In this document: positions 17,118 to 28,900 of the stretch, piece after piece
Position numbering within the stretch: the stretch's first letter is position 1
Layout: every line of letters begins with the position of its first letter
Assembly (NCBI RefSeq): GCF_003966125.1
Contig: NZ_RXMA01000001.1
Location: 147,560 to 211,559, forward strand
DNA from: Azospirillum griseum
GTDB lineage: Bacteria; Pseudomonadota; Alphaproteobacteria; Azospirillales; Azospirillaceae
DNA length: 64,000 bases
Reading direction: 5' to 3'
Notes under the pieces: generated by a model
Seen by the model: only the letters and a program-made list of their open reading frames with translations
Databases searched by the model: none
What the model was told of the DNA's origin: nothing
Made by a program: the position numbers and the translations under genes

Positions 17118-19106
17118 ATGAGCGATCTTTTCGAGAACACCGGCCGCAAACCCGACAGCTACTCCGCCCAGGACATCGAGGTGCTGGAGGGGCTGGAGCC
17201 TGTCCGCCGCCGCCCCGGCATGTACATCGGCGGCGTGGACGACCGCGCCCTGCACCATCTGATCGCCGAAATCCTCGACAACGCGATGGACGAAGCCGTG
17301 GCGGGTCACGCCAGCCGGATCGATCTGGAGCTGATGGCGGACAACACGGTGGTGGTGCGCGACAACGGGCGCGGCATCCCCATCGACGACCACCCGAAAT
17401 ACCCCGGCAAATCGGCGCTGGAAGTCATTCTGACCACGCTGCACTCCGGCGGCAAATTCTCCAACAAGGTCTATGAAACCTCGGGCGGTCTGCACGGCGT
17501 CGGCATGTCGGTGGTCAACGCGCTGTCGGACCGGCTGACGGTGGAGGTGGCGCGCGACAAGCACCTGTTCGTGCAGGAGTACAGCCGGGGCGTGCCGCAA
17601 GGGCCGCTGACCGGCAAGGGCCACGTCAACCGGCGCGGGACCACCATCCGGTTCCATCCCGACGCCGAGATTTTCGGCGAGTCCGCCCGGTTCGAGCCGC
17701 ACCGCGTCTACCGGATGGCGCGGTCCAAGGCCTATCTGTACCGGGGGGTGGAAATCCGCTGGAGCTGCGATCCGGCGATGCTGCCCGCCGATTCGACGAC
17801 TCCGGCCAGCGAGACGCTGCATTTCCCCGGCGGCCTGCTCGATTACCTGACGGCGGCGCTGAAGGACCGCAAGACGCTGACCCCCGCCCCCTTCGCCGGA
17901 TCGTTGGATTTCCCCAACGGTCAGGGCCGGGTCGAATGGGCGGTCGCCTGGCCCGACGACGACGAAGGCTTCTCCCACACCTATTGCAACACCGTTCCCA
18001 CCCCGCAGGGCGGCACGCACGAGGCGGGGCTGCGCACCGCCCTGACGCGCGGCCTGAAGGGCTATGGCGAGCTGACCAACAACAAGCGCGCCGGGCAGAT
18101 CACCGCCGACGACGTGCTGGGCGACGCCTGCGTGCTGCTGTCGGTCTTCATCCGCGAACCGCATTTCCAGGGCCAGACCAAGGAAAAGCTGGTCACGGCG
18201 GAGGCGCAGAAGCTGGTCGAGGCGGCGGTCAAGGACCATTTCGACCATTGGCTGTCGGGCAACCCGCCCTCGGCCAACGCCCTGTTGGACCGGCTGATCG
18301 AAAAGGCCGAGGAGCGGGCGCGGCGCAAGCAGTCCAAGGAGATGGGCCGCAAGACCGCCACCCGCCGCCTGCGCCTGCCCGGCAAGCTGGCCGATTGCTC
18401 GCGCAACTCCCCCGAAGGCACGGAAATCTTTCTGGTCGAGGGCGATTCGGCGGGCGGTTCGGCCAAACAGGCGCGCCAGCGCGAAACCCAGGCGATCCTG
18501 CCCCTGCGCGGCAAAATCCTGAACGTCGCCAACGCCTCCACCGACAAGATGAAGGCGAACCAGGAGCTGAACGACCTGACCCAGGCGCTGGGCTGCGGCG
18601 TCGGCAAGGAGTTTTCCACCGACAAGCTGCGCTACGAGCGGGTCATCATCATGACCGACGCCGACGTGGACGGCGCGCACATCGCCTCGCTGCTGATGAC
18701 CTTCTTCTACCGGGAGATGCCGGGCCTGATCCAGAACGGTCATCTCTACCTCGCCCTGCCCCCGCTCTACCGCCTGAGCCACGGCAACAAGCAGGTCTAC
18801 GCCCGCGACGACGCGCACAAGGACGAGCTGATGGCCCGCATGTTCAAGGGCAAGAAGCCGGACATCAGCCGATTCAAGGGCTTGGGCGAGATGATGCCCG
18901 CGCAGCTGCGCGACACCACCATGGATCCGGCCAAGCGCAGCCTGTTGCGGGTTGTGGTTCCCAACGCCGCCGACCCCGAAGAGCGTGAGGACAGCGAGCG
19001 CACCCGGTCCCTGGTGGAGGATTTGATGGGAAAACGCCCCGAGCTGCGCTTCAAATTCATCCAGGACAACGCCAAATTCGTGAAGGTGGACGACATCGAC
19101 CTGTGA
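17118..19106 (+). CDS. parE: DNA topoisomerase IV subunit B
   Basis: A 662-residue ATPase subunit of topoisomerase IV, which decatenates daughter chromosomes. The GHKL ATPase domain has EILDNAMDEA, DNGRGIPID and the glycine loop GGLHGVGMSVVNALS. The TOPRIM domain has the conserved EGDSAGGSA and MTDADVDGAHI. The length and the opening SAQDIEVLEGLEPVRRRPGMY indicate ParE rather than GyrB, which is about 800 residues. The ATG at 17118 (MSDLFENTG) is the family start; the frame is open 29 codons further up. Confidence 0.96.
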   Translation: MSDLFENTGRKPDSYSAQDIEVLEGLEPVRRRPGMYIGGVDDRALHHLIAEILDNAMDEAVAGHASRIDLELMADNTVVVRDNGRGIPIDDHPKYPGKSALEVILTTLHSGGKFSNKVYETSGGLHGVGMSVVNALSDRLTVEVARDKHLFVQEYSRGVPQGPLTGKGHVNRRGTTIRFHPDAEIFGESARFEPHRVYRMARSKAYLYRGVEIRWSCDPAMLPADSTTPASETLHFPGGLLDYLTAALKDRKTLTPAPFAGSLDFPNGQGRVEWAVAWPDDDEGFSHTYCNTVPTPQGGTHEAGLRTALTRGLKGYGELTNNKRAGQITADDVLGDACVLLSVFIREPHFQGQTKEKLVTAEAQKLVEAAVKDHFDHWLSGNPPSANALLDRLIEKAEERARRKQSKEMGRKTATRRLRLPGKLADCSRNSPEGTEIFLVEGDSAGGSAKQARQRETQAILPLRGKILNVANASTDKMKANQELNDLTQALGCGVGKEFSTDKLRYERVIIMTDADVDGAHIASLLMTFFYREMPGLIQNGHLYLALPPLYRLSHGNKQVYARDDAHKDELMARMFKGKKPDISRFKGLGEMMPAQLRDTTMDPAKRSLLRVVVPNAADPEEREDSERTRSLVEDLMGKRPELRFKFIQDNAKFVKVDDIDL

Positions 19107-19198
19107 GGCGCACCGCGTGACCGGGCGCGCAAGGCCCCCTTGCTGGTCGCCGGGTTGGCGCGCCATAGTGGGGCGTCCTCATCCGTGGTTGGCCTTTG

Positions 19199-19798
19199 AT
19201 GAACACCGAACGCGCACGCGCTGCACAGGGGCGGTTCCGCTGGATCGGCGGGGCGCTGCTGCCGCTGCTCGCCGCCCTGCCGGGCTGCGCGGAGCGGGTG
19301 GTGGCGGGCGACCCGGCTCCCGCCTATTCGATGAGCGAAGTGGCCTACGCCGCCAACGACCGCGACCTGCGCGTGGTGCTGCACGGCCTGCCTTTTGGCA
19401 GCGGCGCGGAGAGTCTGGCCCGCGCGGTGCTGCCGTCGATGCAGAACCGCATCATGGGGCTGCGCACCACCCTGACCACCACGCCAAACGACAGCGCCCG
19501 GCCCGATTACCGCGTTGTGCTGGTCTTCAACGCCACCGGCAATCTGCCGAGTTGGGGCGTTTGCCGTGACGATGCGGTGCCGACCCTGCCGCCGGGCGCG
19601 CCGCTGCCGGACAGCACGCTGGTCGTGCAGGGGGCCTTCTGCCGGGGCGGCGGGGCGCTGACCACCGCCACCGGCTGGCTGGACAACCCCACGGGGCTGG
19701 ACGATCCAGGGCTGCGCCAGCTCATCAGCGACATGACCGTGTCGTTGTTCCCCACCCGGCGCAGCGACCGCGTGTGTTTTCTGCGGCCGGATTGCTGA
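19199..19798 (+). CDS. Putative lipoprotein of unknown function
   Basis: A 199-residue exported protein. A short basic N-terminus, a hydrophobic segment and a lipobox ending ALPGC (about residue 31) indicate a lipid-anchored envelope protein. The mature part contains several Cys (CRDDA, FCRGGG, CFLRPDC) and a central AAA-like composition but no family that I recognise. ATG at 19199 is preferred to the adjacent TTG at 19196. It lies 92 bp after parE on the same strand. Confidence 0.8.
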   Translation: MNTERARAAQGRFRWIGGALLPLLAALPGCAERVVAGDPAPAYSMSEVAYAANDRDLRVVLHGLPFGSGAESLARAVLPSMQNRIMGLRTTLTTTPNDSARPDYRVVLVFNATGNLPSWGVCRDDAVPTLPPGAPLPDSTLVVQGAFCRGGGALTTATGWLDNPTGLDDPGLRQLISDMTVSLFPTRRSDRVCFLRPDC

Positions 19799-19828
19799 CG
19801 CCGCAACGCCCGCCGGCGCAACCCGGCG

Positions 19829-20539
19829 TCAGGGGCGCAGCAGCCAATCGCGCAGCAGCGCCGTCACCGCCACCGGCTGTTCCAGGCTGGACAGGTGGCC
19901 GCACTCTTCGATCAGGACCAGACGCGCGCCGGGGATGGCCTCGGCCATTTCCGCGTGCAGGACGGGCGGGGTCAGCGCGTCCTGACGGCCGCAGAGCACC
20001 AGCGTCGGGCAGGCGATGGCCGACAGGCCGGGGCGGCTGTCGGGCCGGGTGATGATGGCGGTCTGCTCGCGCAGATACCCGTCCACCCCCACCCGCTCCA
20101 TCTGGGCCAGCACATCGTCGATCAGGGCGCGGTCGGCCAGCCGGTCGGGGTGGACCAGCCGCGCCAGGCCCGCCTGCATCACCGCCCGGTATTTTCCCTG
20201 CCGGGCGAGCGCCATCGCCTCGCGCCGGGTGGCGGTCTGTTCGGGCGTGTCGGCGCGGGCGTTGGTGTCGAGCAGGGCCAACCGTTCCACCCGCTCCGGG
20301 GCGCGGCGCAGAATCTCCAGGGCGACGTAGCCGCCCATCGACAGCCCGGCCACGGCAAAGCGCGGCGGGGCATTATCCAGCACCCGCGCGGCCATGGCGG
20401 CGATCGAATCCTCGCCGCTCAACACCGGAACCATCGGCAGGGCGATGTCGGCCAGATGGCGGGTCTGGTGCGCCCAGAGCGCCGCGTCCAGCGGCATGCC
20501 GGGCAGCAGGATCAAGGGGGTTCGGGAGGGGGTGCTCAT
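19829..20539 (-). CDS. Alpha/beta-hydrolase
   Basis: A 236-residue soluble alpha/beta-hydrolase. The nucleophile elbow is GLSMGG; the acid is probably in the LVLCGRQDALTPP strand-loop, and the histidine is in EECGHLSSLEQP. It resembles the BioH/PcaD-size esterases, but the substrate cannot be told. It follows the isochorismatase-like gene by 43 bp on the same strand, so the two are likely co-transcribed. Confidence 0.9.
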   Translation of the reverse strand: MSTPSRTPLILLPGMPLDAALWAHQTRHLADIALPMVPVLSGEDSIAAMAARVLDNAPPRFAVAGLSMGGYVALEILRRAPERVERLALLDTNARADTPEQTATRREAMALARQGKYRAVMQAGLARLVHPDRLADRALIDDVLAQMERVGVDGYLREQTAIITRPDSRPGLSAIACPTLVLCGRQDALTPPVLHAEMAEAIPGARLVLIEECGHLSSLEQPVAVTALLRDWLLRP

Positions 20540-20582
20540 CGTCAGCTCATCCTGTCCGTTTGCCGTCGACGCGGCGCACCGA

Positions 20583-21137
20583 TCAGCGCACCAGCGCGCT
20601 GACCGCCTTGAACTGCGGGGTTCCCGCCCGCTCCATCCATTCGAACAGCGCCATTTCGGTGGTGACGACCGGCACCCCAGCCGCGCTCATCCGCGCGATG
20701 GCGGCGGCGTGATTCTCCGGCGTGCGCGACGACACCGCGTCGCCGACCAGCCAGGGCGACCGTCCGGCCTGCCGCAGCCCCAGCACGGTTTGCAGCACGC
20801 AGACATGCGCCTCCGTCCCGCAGACGACGATCTGGCGACGGCCCAACGCGGCCAGGGCGTCCAACGCCGCGTTGAAGGCGGGTTCGCCGGTGCAGGCGAA
20901 GGTGATTTTCTCGATGGTCGGGGTTCCGGCGGGCAGCGCGGCGCGCACCGACTCCACCGTCCCACCCAGCCCCTTGGGGTATTGTTCGGTGACGATCACC
21001 GGCACGCCCAGCAGCCCGGCCCCGGTCAGCAGCGTGGTGACGGTGCGCAGCACGCGGGCGGAGTCGTGGATGGCGGGCAACAGGCGGTCCTGCACGTCGA
21101 CGACGACCAAAACCGACTCTTCGGCGCGGAGAATCAT
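20583..21137 (-). CDS. Isochorismatase-family hydrolase
   Basis: A 184-residue cysteine hydrolase of the isochorismatase/nicotinamidase superfamily. The catalytic triad is visible as Asp in VVVDVQDRLLP, Lys in PTIEKITF and Cys in GTEAHVCVLQT, with the cis-peptide region before it. It resembles the YcaC-type members of unknown substrate. The ATG at 21137 is chosen; a GTG ten codons upstream is possible. It is the first gene of a two-gene unit with the alpha/beta-hydrolase and diverges from the DEAD-box helicase gene. Confidence 0.9.
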   Translation of the reverse strand: MILRAEESVLVVVDVQDRLLPAIHDSARVLRTVTTLLTGAGLLGVPVIVTEQYPKGLGGTVESVRAALPAGTPTIEKITFACTGEPAFNAALDALAALGRRQIVVCGTEAHVCVLQTVLGLRQAGRSPWLVGDAVSSRTPENHAAAIARMSAAGVPVVTTEMALFEWMERAGTPQFKAVSALVR

Positions 21138-21261
21138 GGCTGCACACTTTTCCCTGAGGAACGGCACCGCGCCGCTCGGCCCATCAGCCTATCCCACAGG
21201 CGAATGTTCGCCAACCGCGCGCGTGAATCCCTTTATTTTCAGCCCAAAATGCGGGCGTCTA

Positions 21262-21289
21262 TTGACATGAGGCCGCGATTACCTATTCT
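21262..21289 (+). promoter_or_regulatory. Sigma-70 type promoter of the DEAD-box helicase gene
   Basis: A perfect -35 box TTGACA (21262-21267) is followed after 16 bp by TATTCT (21284-21289). Transcription would begin near 21296, leaving a leader of about 60 nt before the helicase ATG. Confidence 0.7.
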
Positions 21290-21306
21290 GCGGCACTGTC
21301 TAAGCG

Positions 21307-21325
21307 TCGAGCGTTGTTCGCTCGA
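21307..21325 (+). promoter_or_regulatory. Hairpin in the helicase mRNA leader
   Basis: A perfect 7-bp stem, TCGAGCG (21307-21313) with CGCTCGA (21319-21325), around a TTGTT loop. It falls inside the predicted 5' leader, between the promoter and the start codon. DEAD-box helicase leaders can be regulated by structure and cold, but nothing here proves a role. Confidence 0.35.
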
Positions 21326-21355
21326 TTTGCGAACCCCAAAGCAGAAACAGGTTGG

Positions 21356-22996
<1,641 letters not shown>

Positions 22997-23000
22997 GCCG

Positions 23001-23243
23001 GTGCAGACCATCTTCATCATGGTCAAGTGCGAGCTGGGCAAGGCCTACGCCGTTGCCGATCAGGCCGTGCAACAGATCGAGGCGGTGTCGGAGGTGCATT
23101 CCATCTCCGGCCAATATGATCTGCTGATGAAATGCTATCTGACGCAGGAGGACGACATCGGCCGGTTCGTCACCGACCATGTCCAGACCCTGCCCGGCGT
23201 GCGCGACACCTTCACGCTGATCGCGTACAAGGCGTTCGCGTAA
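23001..23243 (+). CDS. Stand-alone Lrp/AsnC ligand-binding (RAM) domain protein
   Basis: An 80-residue protein that is only the C-terminal effector domain of Lrp/AsnC regulators, without a helix-turn-helix: VKCELGKAYAVADQ, EVHSISGQYDLLMKCYL and TLPGVRDTFTLIAYK. Such proteins form dimers or octamers that bind small ligands, usually amino acids. The GTG start lies 4 bases after the helicase stop, so the two genes are almost certainly co-transcribed. Role unknown. Confidence 0.9.
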   Translation: MQTIFIMVKCELGKAYAVADQAVQQIEAVSEVHSISGQYDLLMKCYLTQEDDIGRFVTDHVQTLPGVRDTFTLIAYKAFA

Positions 23244-23297
23244 GCGGACGCAACAGTCAAACCGCTGCGCCCGACAGGGCTGGCGGTGATGGTCACG

Positions 23298-23333
23298 AAA
23301 AAGGGCGCTTTCCCGACCGGAAAGCGCCCTTTT
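23298..23333. terminator. Bidirectional Rho-independent terminator
   Basis: A perfect 13-bp stem (23301-23313 with 23319-23331) and 5-nt loop, flanked by an A run on the left and a T run on the right. It ends the rightward helicase/RAM transcript and also the leftward lytic transglycosylase transcript. Confidence 0.9.
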
Positions 23334-23385
23334 CATGTTTGGCCGCTCGTGCTTGCGCGCGTTAGCCCGCGCGCTTGCGTGACGG

Positions 23386-24438
23386 TTACGACCCCGGGGC
23401 CAACGCCACGCACATGCTGCCCTTGCCGGTCAGGCTGCCGCAGCCCTTGGCGGTCTGCGAGATGAAGCGGATGACCACGCGCTGACCGGCGGCGACCGAT
23501 TGCGGGGCCAGCAGCGCCTCGGCCACCTGGGTTTCGACGCTGCGCGCCGGGGCTGGGGCCGGAAGGGCGGCCACCTGAACCGGGGCGGGCTTCGGCACCG
23601 GCGCGGCGGCGGGCGGCTCGGCCTTGGCAACCACCACCGGACGCGGCTCGACCGGCTTGGCCGGGGCGGTGTCGGCGGGCGCGCTGGCAACCGTCACGCC
23701 GGTGTTGACCGCCACGGTGGTTTCCGTGCGTTCCGGGGTCTTGGCGACCGGGGCGGCTTCCGGGACCGCCATGGCGACCACCACCTGCCCTTCGCCCTTC
23801 TGCGGCTTGGGCGCGTCGTTGGGAACGACGGCGATCTCGATGGCCGAGGCCCCCGCCGATTGCGACGGCGTGCGCGGGGCCGACCCGCGCAGAACCGGGG
23901 TCAGGGCGGCGATGTACTGCTTGGTCTCGCGCGGCAGCCGCTGCTTGCCCGCCAGATGGCTGGCGTAGCAGGCCGGGCCGCAATTGTAGGCGGCCAGGAA
24001 GCCCGGCGCGCCGAACAGATCATACATCTGCCGCAGATAGGCCGTGCCCGCCATGATGTTGTCGCGCGGGTCCGCCGGGTCCGGCCCCAGGCCGTATTGG
24101 AAGCGCATCAGCTCATAGGTGCCGGGCATCACCTGCATCAGGCCGATGGCCCCGGCCGAGCTGGTCAGCGGCTTGCCGCTGCTGCTGGTCGCCCGGCCGT
24201 TGCTCTCGCGCATCATGACCGCGCGAATCCATTTCTCCGGCATGTCGTAGCGTTCGGACGCCTCGCGAATCAGCGGAACCCAGCGGCCCAGCGGATCCTT
24301 GGGATCGGGCACATAGGCCGTTTCCACCGTCCCGCTTCCGGTTCCCTGCGTGCCGTCCGTCGCACAGCCCGCCAGCCCGAAGGCAAGACACACCAAAGCA
24401 CCAATCGTCGGAAGAGTCGCGAGAGAACGATGTTTCAC
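23386..24438 (-). CDS. Lytic transglycosylase lipoprotein (SLT domain)
   Basis: A 350-residue envelope enzyme that cleaves peptidoglycan. The signal peptide ends at a lipobox LAGC (Cys about 25). The SLT domain (about 50-190) has the catalytic Glu in VMMRESNG, followed by GAIGLMQVMPGTY and AAYNCGP. A Pro/Ala/Val-rich linker (about 200-300) leads to a short C-terminal module with two Cys. The frame starts with GTG at 24438; the ribosome site is weak. It faces the helicase unit and shares its terminator. Confidence 0.92.
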   Translation of the reverse strand: MKHRSLATLPTIGALVCLAFGLAGCATDGTQGTGSGTVETAYVPDPKDPLGRWVPLIREASERYDMPEKWIRAVMMRESNGRATSSSGKPLTSSAGAIGLMQVMPGTYELMRFQYGLGPDPADPRDNIMAGTAYLRQMYDLFGAPGFLAAYNCGPACYASHLAGKQRLPRETKQYIAALTPVLRGSAPRTPSQSAGASAIEIAVVPNDAPKPQKGEGQVVVAMAVPEAAPVAKTPERTETTVAVNTGVTVASAPADTAPAKPVEPRPVVVAKAEPPAAAPVPKPAPVQVAALPAPAPARSVETQVAEALLAPQSVAAGQRVVIRFISQTAKGCGSLTGKGSMCVALAPGS

Positions 24439-24772
24439 GAGAACAGATCCCCGGTGGTGTCGCTGTGAAGCAAAGGTCGATGAGCTTTGTCGGTGCAGCG
24501 TGCGCCAGTGTCAAGCGACAACGGCACCAGGACACGCGAAGACTTCCGCTTTTCGCACGAGATCATGCGTGCATGGCTATTTCATCAAATCTCGGACATT
24601 GCGTCACACGACACGGATTCCGCCGGGCGCGTGCGCCGCGCGCGCGGCAAGCTTGACGCAAGCTTCGTATCACACCTAATCAATGGAGTTTCTTGCCTTT
24701 TGGTTTTTATCCGGGTAAAACGCGCCGCCGCCGGTCTCGCCGGTTGGCCACCGCCAACGCAGGACGCCCACC
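24439..24772. other. Divergent regulatory region upstream of the RND efflux genes
   Basis: About 330 bp, lower in GC than its surroundings around 24530-24720. It holds the start of the leftward transglycosylase transcript and the promoter of the rightward efflux genes. A perfect 6-bp-arm inverted repeat (24649-24665) overlaps the candidate -35 box and could bind a regulator. No regulator gene is adjacent to the pump. Confidence 0.5.
24653..24682 (+). promoter_or_regulatory. Candidate promoter of the RND efflux operon
   Basis: TTGACG (24653-24658) is followed after 18 bp by TAATCA (24677-24682). The -35 box sits in the middle of an inverted repeat, AAGCTT-N5-AAGCTT. The match to consensus is moderate. 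Confidence 0.35.
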
Positions 24773-25957
24773 ATGACCTCGCCGACCACGCACGACGTTC
24801 CCCGCAACGCAGCACCGGCGGCGCGGCGGCGATCCCGCTGGGTGTGGCTTCTGCTGCTGGTGGCGCTGGCGCTCGGCGGCGGGGCGGTGTGGCGCGCCCG
24901 GCTGGCGGGAGAGGCGGCGGCCACCGCCCCGCAAGCCCCGGCCACGCCCGCCGCCGAACGCCCGATTGAGCTGGCGGCCATCGAGGTGACGCGCGTCACC
25001 CCCCGCCGTCTGGCCGACACCGTGCGCCTCAGCGGCTCCATCACCCCATTGGAGCAGTCCTCCGTCAAGTCGGAGGTGGCGGCCAAGCTGACCGACGTGC
25101 TGGTGCGCGAAGGCCAGCCGGTGCGCAAGGGCGACGCGCTGGCCCGATTCGACACCGCCGACCTCACCGCCAAGCTGACTGAAAAGCTCAGCAATCTGGA
25201 CGGGGCCAAGGCGCAATTGGATCTGGCGGCCAAGACGCGCGCCAAGAGCGCCACATTGCGCCGCAACGACATCGTGTCCGAAACCAATCTGGATCAGGCG
25301 CAAAGCAGCTTCGAATTCCAACAGGCGCAGGTCGCCGCGCTGGGCGCGCAGGTGGAGTTGGCGCGCAAGGCGCTGCGCGACGCCGTGGTGCTCAGCCCGA
25401 TCAACGGCATGGTCGCCACCCGGTCGGTGCATCCCGGCGAGAATCTGGCGGTCAACGCGCCGATGTTCACCATCGTCGATCTCAGCCGGGTGGAGGTCGA
25501 AGCCACGGTTCCCGCCGACGAGGTGGCGCGCCTGCGCACCGACCAGCCGGTCAATCTGCGGGTGGAGGGGTTTGGCGACCGGCGATTCCCCGGCCGCATC
25601 GCCCGCATCAACCCGATGGCCAAGGCCGGGTCGCGCGCCATCCCCGTCTATGTCAGCGTGGACAACGCCGACGGATCGCTGCGCGGCGGCATGTTCGCCA
25701 GCGGCGAGGTGCTGGTGCAGGAGGCCGAACGGGCCGTCGCCCTGCCCCCGGTGGCGGTCCGCGCCGACGGCCAGGGTGATTTCGTGCTGGTCATCGCCGC
25801 CGATGGCCGGACGGAACGGCGGGCGGTGACGCGCCGGGGCCTGTGGGCGCGCGGTGATCTGGTGCAGGTCGATGGTCTGGCGGAGGGCGACCGCGTCGTC
25901 ACCGGCAACCTGCCCGGCCTGACCGCCGGGCGCGCCGTCACCGTCATCGGGGGTTGA
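24773..25957 (+). CDS. RND efflux periplasmic adaptor subunit
   Basis: A 394-residue membrane-fusion protein. A single N-terminal membrane anchor (about 22-42, VWLLLLVALALGGGAVW) is followed by a lipoyl half, a helical hairpin (about 115-210, LDLAAKTRAKSATLRR and QAQSSFEFQQAQVAALG), the other lipoyl half (PINGMVATRSVHPGENL) and a beta-barrel domain. It links an inner-membrane RND pump to an outer-membrane channel. The stop overlaps the region just before the permease ATG by only 5 bp spacing. No outer-membrane channel gene is here, so a TolC-like protein elsewhere must serve. Confidence 0.93.
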   Translation: MTSPTTHDVPRNAAPAARRRSRWVWLLLLVALALGGGAVWRARLAGEAAATAPQAPATPAAERPIELAAIEVTRVTPRRLADTVRLSGSITPLEQSSVKSEVAAKLTDVLVREGQPVRKGDALARFDTADLTAKLTEKLSNLDGAKAQLDLAAKTRAKSATLRRNDIVSETNLDQAQSSFEFQQAQVAALGAQVELARKALRDAVVLSPINGMVATRSVHPGENLAVNAPMFTIVDLSRVEVEATVPADEVARLRTDQPVNLRVEGFGDRRFPGRIARINPMAKAGSRAIPVYVSVDNADGSLRGGMFASGEVLVQEAERAVALPPVAVRADGQGDFVLVIAADGRTERRAVTRRGLWARGDLVQVDGLAEGDRVVTGNLPGLTAGRAVTVIGG

Positions 25958-25962
25958 GCGCC

Positions 25963-28900
25963 ATGCCGATCACCCGCATCAGCGTCGACAACCCGGTGTT
26001 CGCCACCATGATGATGGTGGCCCTGCTGGTGCTTGGGCTGTTTTCCTACAACCGTCTGGGCGTGGACCAGTTCCCGGACGTCGATTTCCCCGTGATCGTC
26101 ATCTCCACCCAATATCCCGGGGCCAGCCCGGAAACGGTGGAAACCGACCTGACCCGCCCGATCGAGGACGCGGTCAACACCATCGCGGGGATCAAGACGC
26201 TGACCTCGCGCTCCTACGAAAGCCAGTCGGTCGTCATCGCCGAGTTTGACCTGAAGACCGCCTCGACCCAGGCGTTGCAGGACGTGCGCGAAAAGGTCTC
26301 CGCCATCCGCGCCACCTTCAACACCGACGTCAAGGATCCGCAGATCACCCGCTTCAACCCGGACGATCAGCCCATCCTGTCCATCGCCGTCAAATCCGAT
26401 CTGCGCACCCTGCGCGATCTGACGACTCTGACCGATCAGACGATCCTGAAGCGCTTGCAGAATGTGCGCGGCGTCGGCAAGGCGACCATCGCCGGTGGGG
26501 TGAAGCGGCAGATCCAAATCCGCCTGAAGCCCGAACGGCTGGAGGCGCTGACCGTCGGCGTTGACGAGGTCATCCGCGCCGTGTCCAACGAAAACCAGGA
26601 CCGCCCGGCGGGCACGGTGTCGGGCAACGGGGCCGAACGGGTGGTGCAGGTCGATGGCCGGGTCAGCGAGCCGCGCCAACTGCTGGACCTCATCGTCGCC
26701 CGCCGGGGCAACGCGCCGGTGCGTCTGGGGCAGGTCGCCGAGGTGATCGACGGGCAGGAGGAGCAGGACTCGCTCGCCCTGTTCAACGGCGCGCCCGCCC
26801 TGGCGGTGGATGTCGTCAAGGTCCAGGGGGCCAACACGGTGGAGGTGGCGCGCGGCCTGTACCGCGCCATCGCCGATCTGAAGACCGGCGGCGGCCTGCC
26901 GCCCGACGTGACGATGGAGGTGGTGCGCGACACCTCGCGCGGGATCACCAACTCGCTGAACAACGTGCAAAAGACGCTGGTCGAGGGTGGCGTCCTGACG
27001 ATTGTCATCGTCATGATCTTCCTGGGATCCTGGCGCAGCACGGTCATCACCGCGCTGACGCTGCCGGTGGCGGTCATGGGAACCTTCGGCGTGCTGGCCG
27101 CCTTCGGCTTCACCCTGAACGTGATGACGCTGATGGCGCTGTCGCTGGCCATCGGCATCCTGATCGACGACGCCATCGTCGTGCGCGAAAACATCATGCG
27201 CCATCTGGGCAAGGGCCAGGGCCACCGGCAGGCGGCGTTGGACGGCACATCGGAAATCGGGCTGGCGGTGCTGGCCACCACGCTGACCATCGTCGCCGTC
27301 TTCCTGCCTGTCGCCTTCATGGGCGGCATCATCGGGCGGTTCTTCCTGCAATTCGGCATCACCGTGTCGGCGGCGGTGCTGATCTCGCTGTTCGTGTCCT
27401 TCACCCTCGACCCGATGCTGTCGAGCCTGTGGTACGACCCCGCCGCGCACGGGCGGCATGGCAACGGCCCGTTCGGCCGCTTCGCCCGCGCCTTCGAACG
27501 CGGGTTCGACGCGCTGTCGCACGGCTATGGCCGGGCGCTGGCCTGGGCCTTGCGCTGGCGCTGGCTGGTGCTGGTGCTGGCGCTGGGCAGCTTCGTCGGC
27601 AGTTTCCTGCTGGTCCCGCGCATCGGGGTGGAGTTCGTGCCCGCCGCCGATCTGGGCGAACAGGTGATCGATGTGGAGGCGCCGGTGGGATCCTCGCTGG
27701 ACTACACCGCCGCGAAGATGCGGCAGATCGAATCGGCGGTGCGCGAATTTCCCGAAATCGCCTACACCTACGCCACGGTGAACACCGGGGTGTCGGTGGG
27801 GCGCAACCGGGGCAGCCTGTTCCTGCGCTACAAACCCATCGACCAGCGCAAACGCTCGCCCAGCGACCTCGCGCCGCTGCTGCGCGCCCGGCTGGCCGCG
27901 ATCCCCGGCATCACCATCGGCATCGGCATCCCCGGCGTCGGCGGCGTGCAGAAGCAAATCCAGGTCTCGGTCCAGGGCCGCGACATCGGCGAGCTGGACC
28001 GCATCGCCAAGCACGTCACCGCCGCCATGGGCCGGATTCCCGGCTTCGTCGATGTGGACAGCAGTTTGAAGGCGGCCAAGCCGACCCTGTCGGTGCGGCT
28101 GAACCGCGATCTGGCCAGCGATCTGGGCATCGGCACCGCGCAGGTCGCCGCCACCCTGCGCCCGCTGTTCGCCGGGGACAAGGTGTCGAGTTGGAAGGCC
28201 CCGGACGGCGAAAGCTATGACGTGCAGGTCCGTCTGCCGGAGGGCGACCGGGTGGGCCGCCCCGATCTGGACCGGGTCTATCTGTCCGGCGGGACGGACG
28301 CCAACGGCGCGCCGCGCATGATCCCGCTGGCGCAGGTCAGCCGGGTGGACACCACGCTGGGGGCGTCGCAGATCAACCGCCGCGACCTGCAACGCGAGGT
28401 CAATGTGAGCGCCAACGTCCAGGGCCGGGCGGCGGGCGACGCGGGCAAGGATTTGCAGGCGGCCATCGCCTCCATCAGCCTGCCCCCCGGCTACCGCATC
28501 GTCTTCGGCGGCTCCACCAAGGACATCGCCGAGACCAGCAGCTACGCCGCGCAGGCGTTGGCGCTGGCGGTCATCCTGATCTACCTGATCCTTGCCTCGC
28601 AGTTCGGCAGCTTCCTGCAACCGCTGGCGATCATGGTGTCGCTGCCGCTGTCGCTGATCGGGGTGTTCCTCGGCTTGTTGGTGGCCGGGACCACGCTGAA
28701 CATCTTCAGCGCCATCGGCTTCATCATGCTGATGGGGCTGGTGACGAAGAACGCCATCCTGCTGGTCGATTTCGCCAACCAGGCCCAGGCCAAGGGCAGC
28801 GACCTGCGCGCCGCCCTGATCGAGGCGGGCGTCATCCGCCTGCGCCCCATCGTGATGACCACCATGGCGATGATCTTCGGCATGATCCCGTTGGCGCTGG

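Noticed and set aside
24487..24969. 160-codon plus-strand frame upstream of and overlapping the RND adaptor start
   Set aside because: The overlap is with a clear adaptor start in another frame and the encoded sequence changes character at the adaptor gene; it covers the promoter region.
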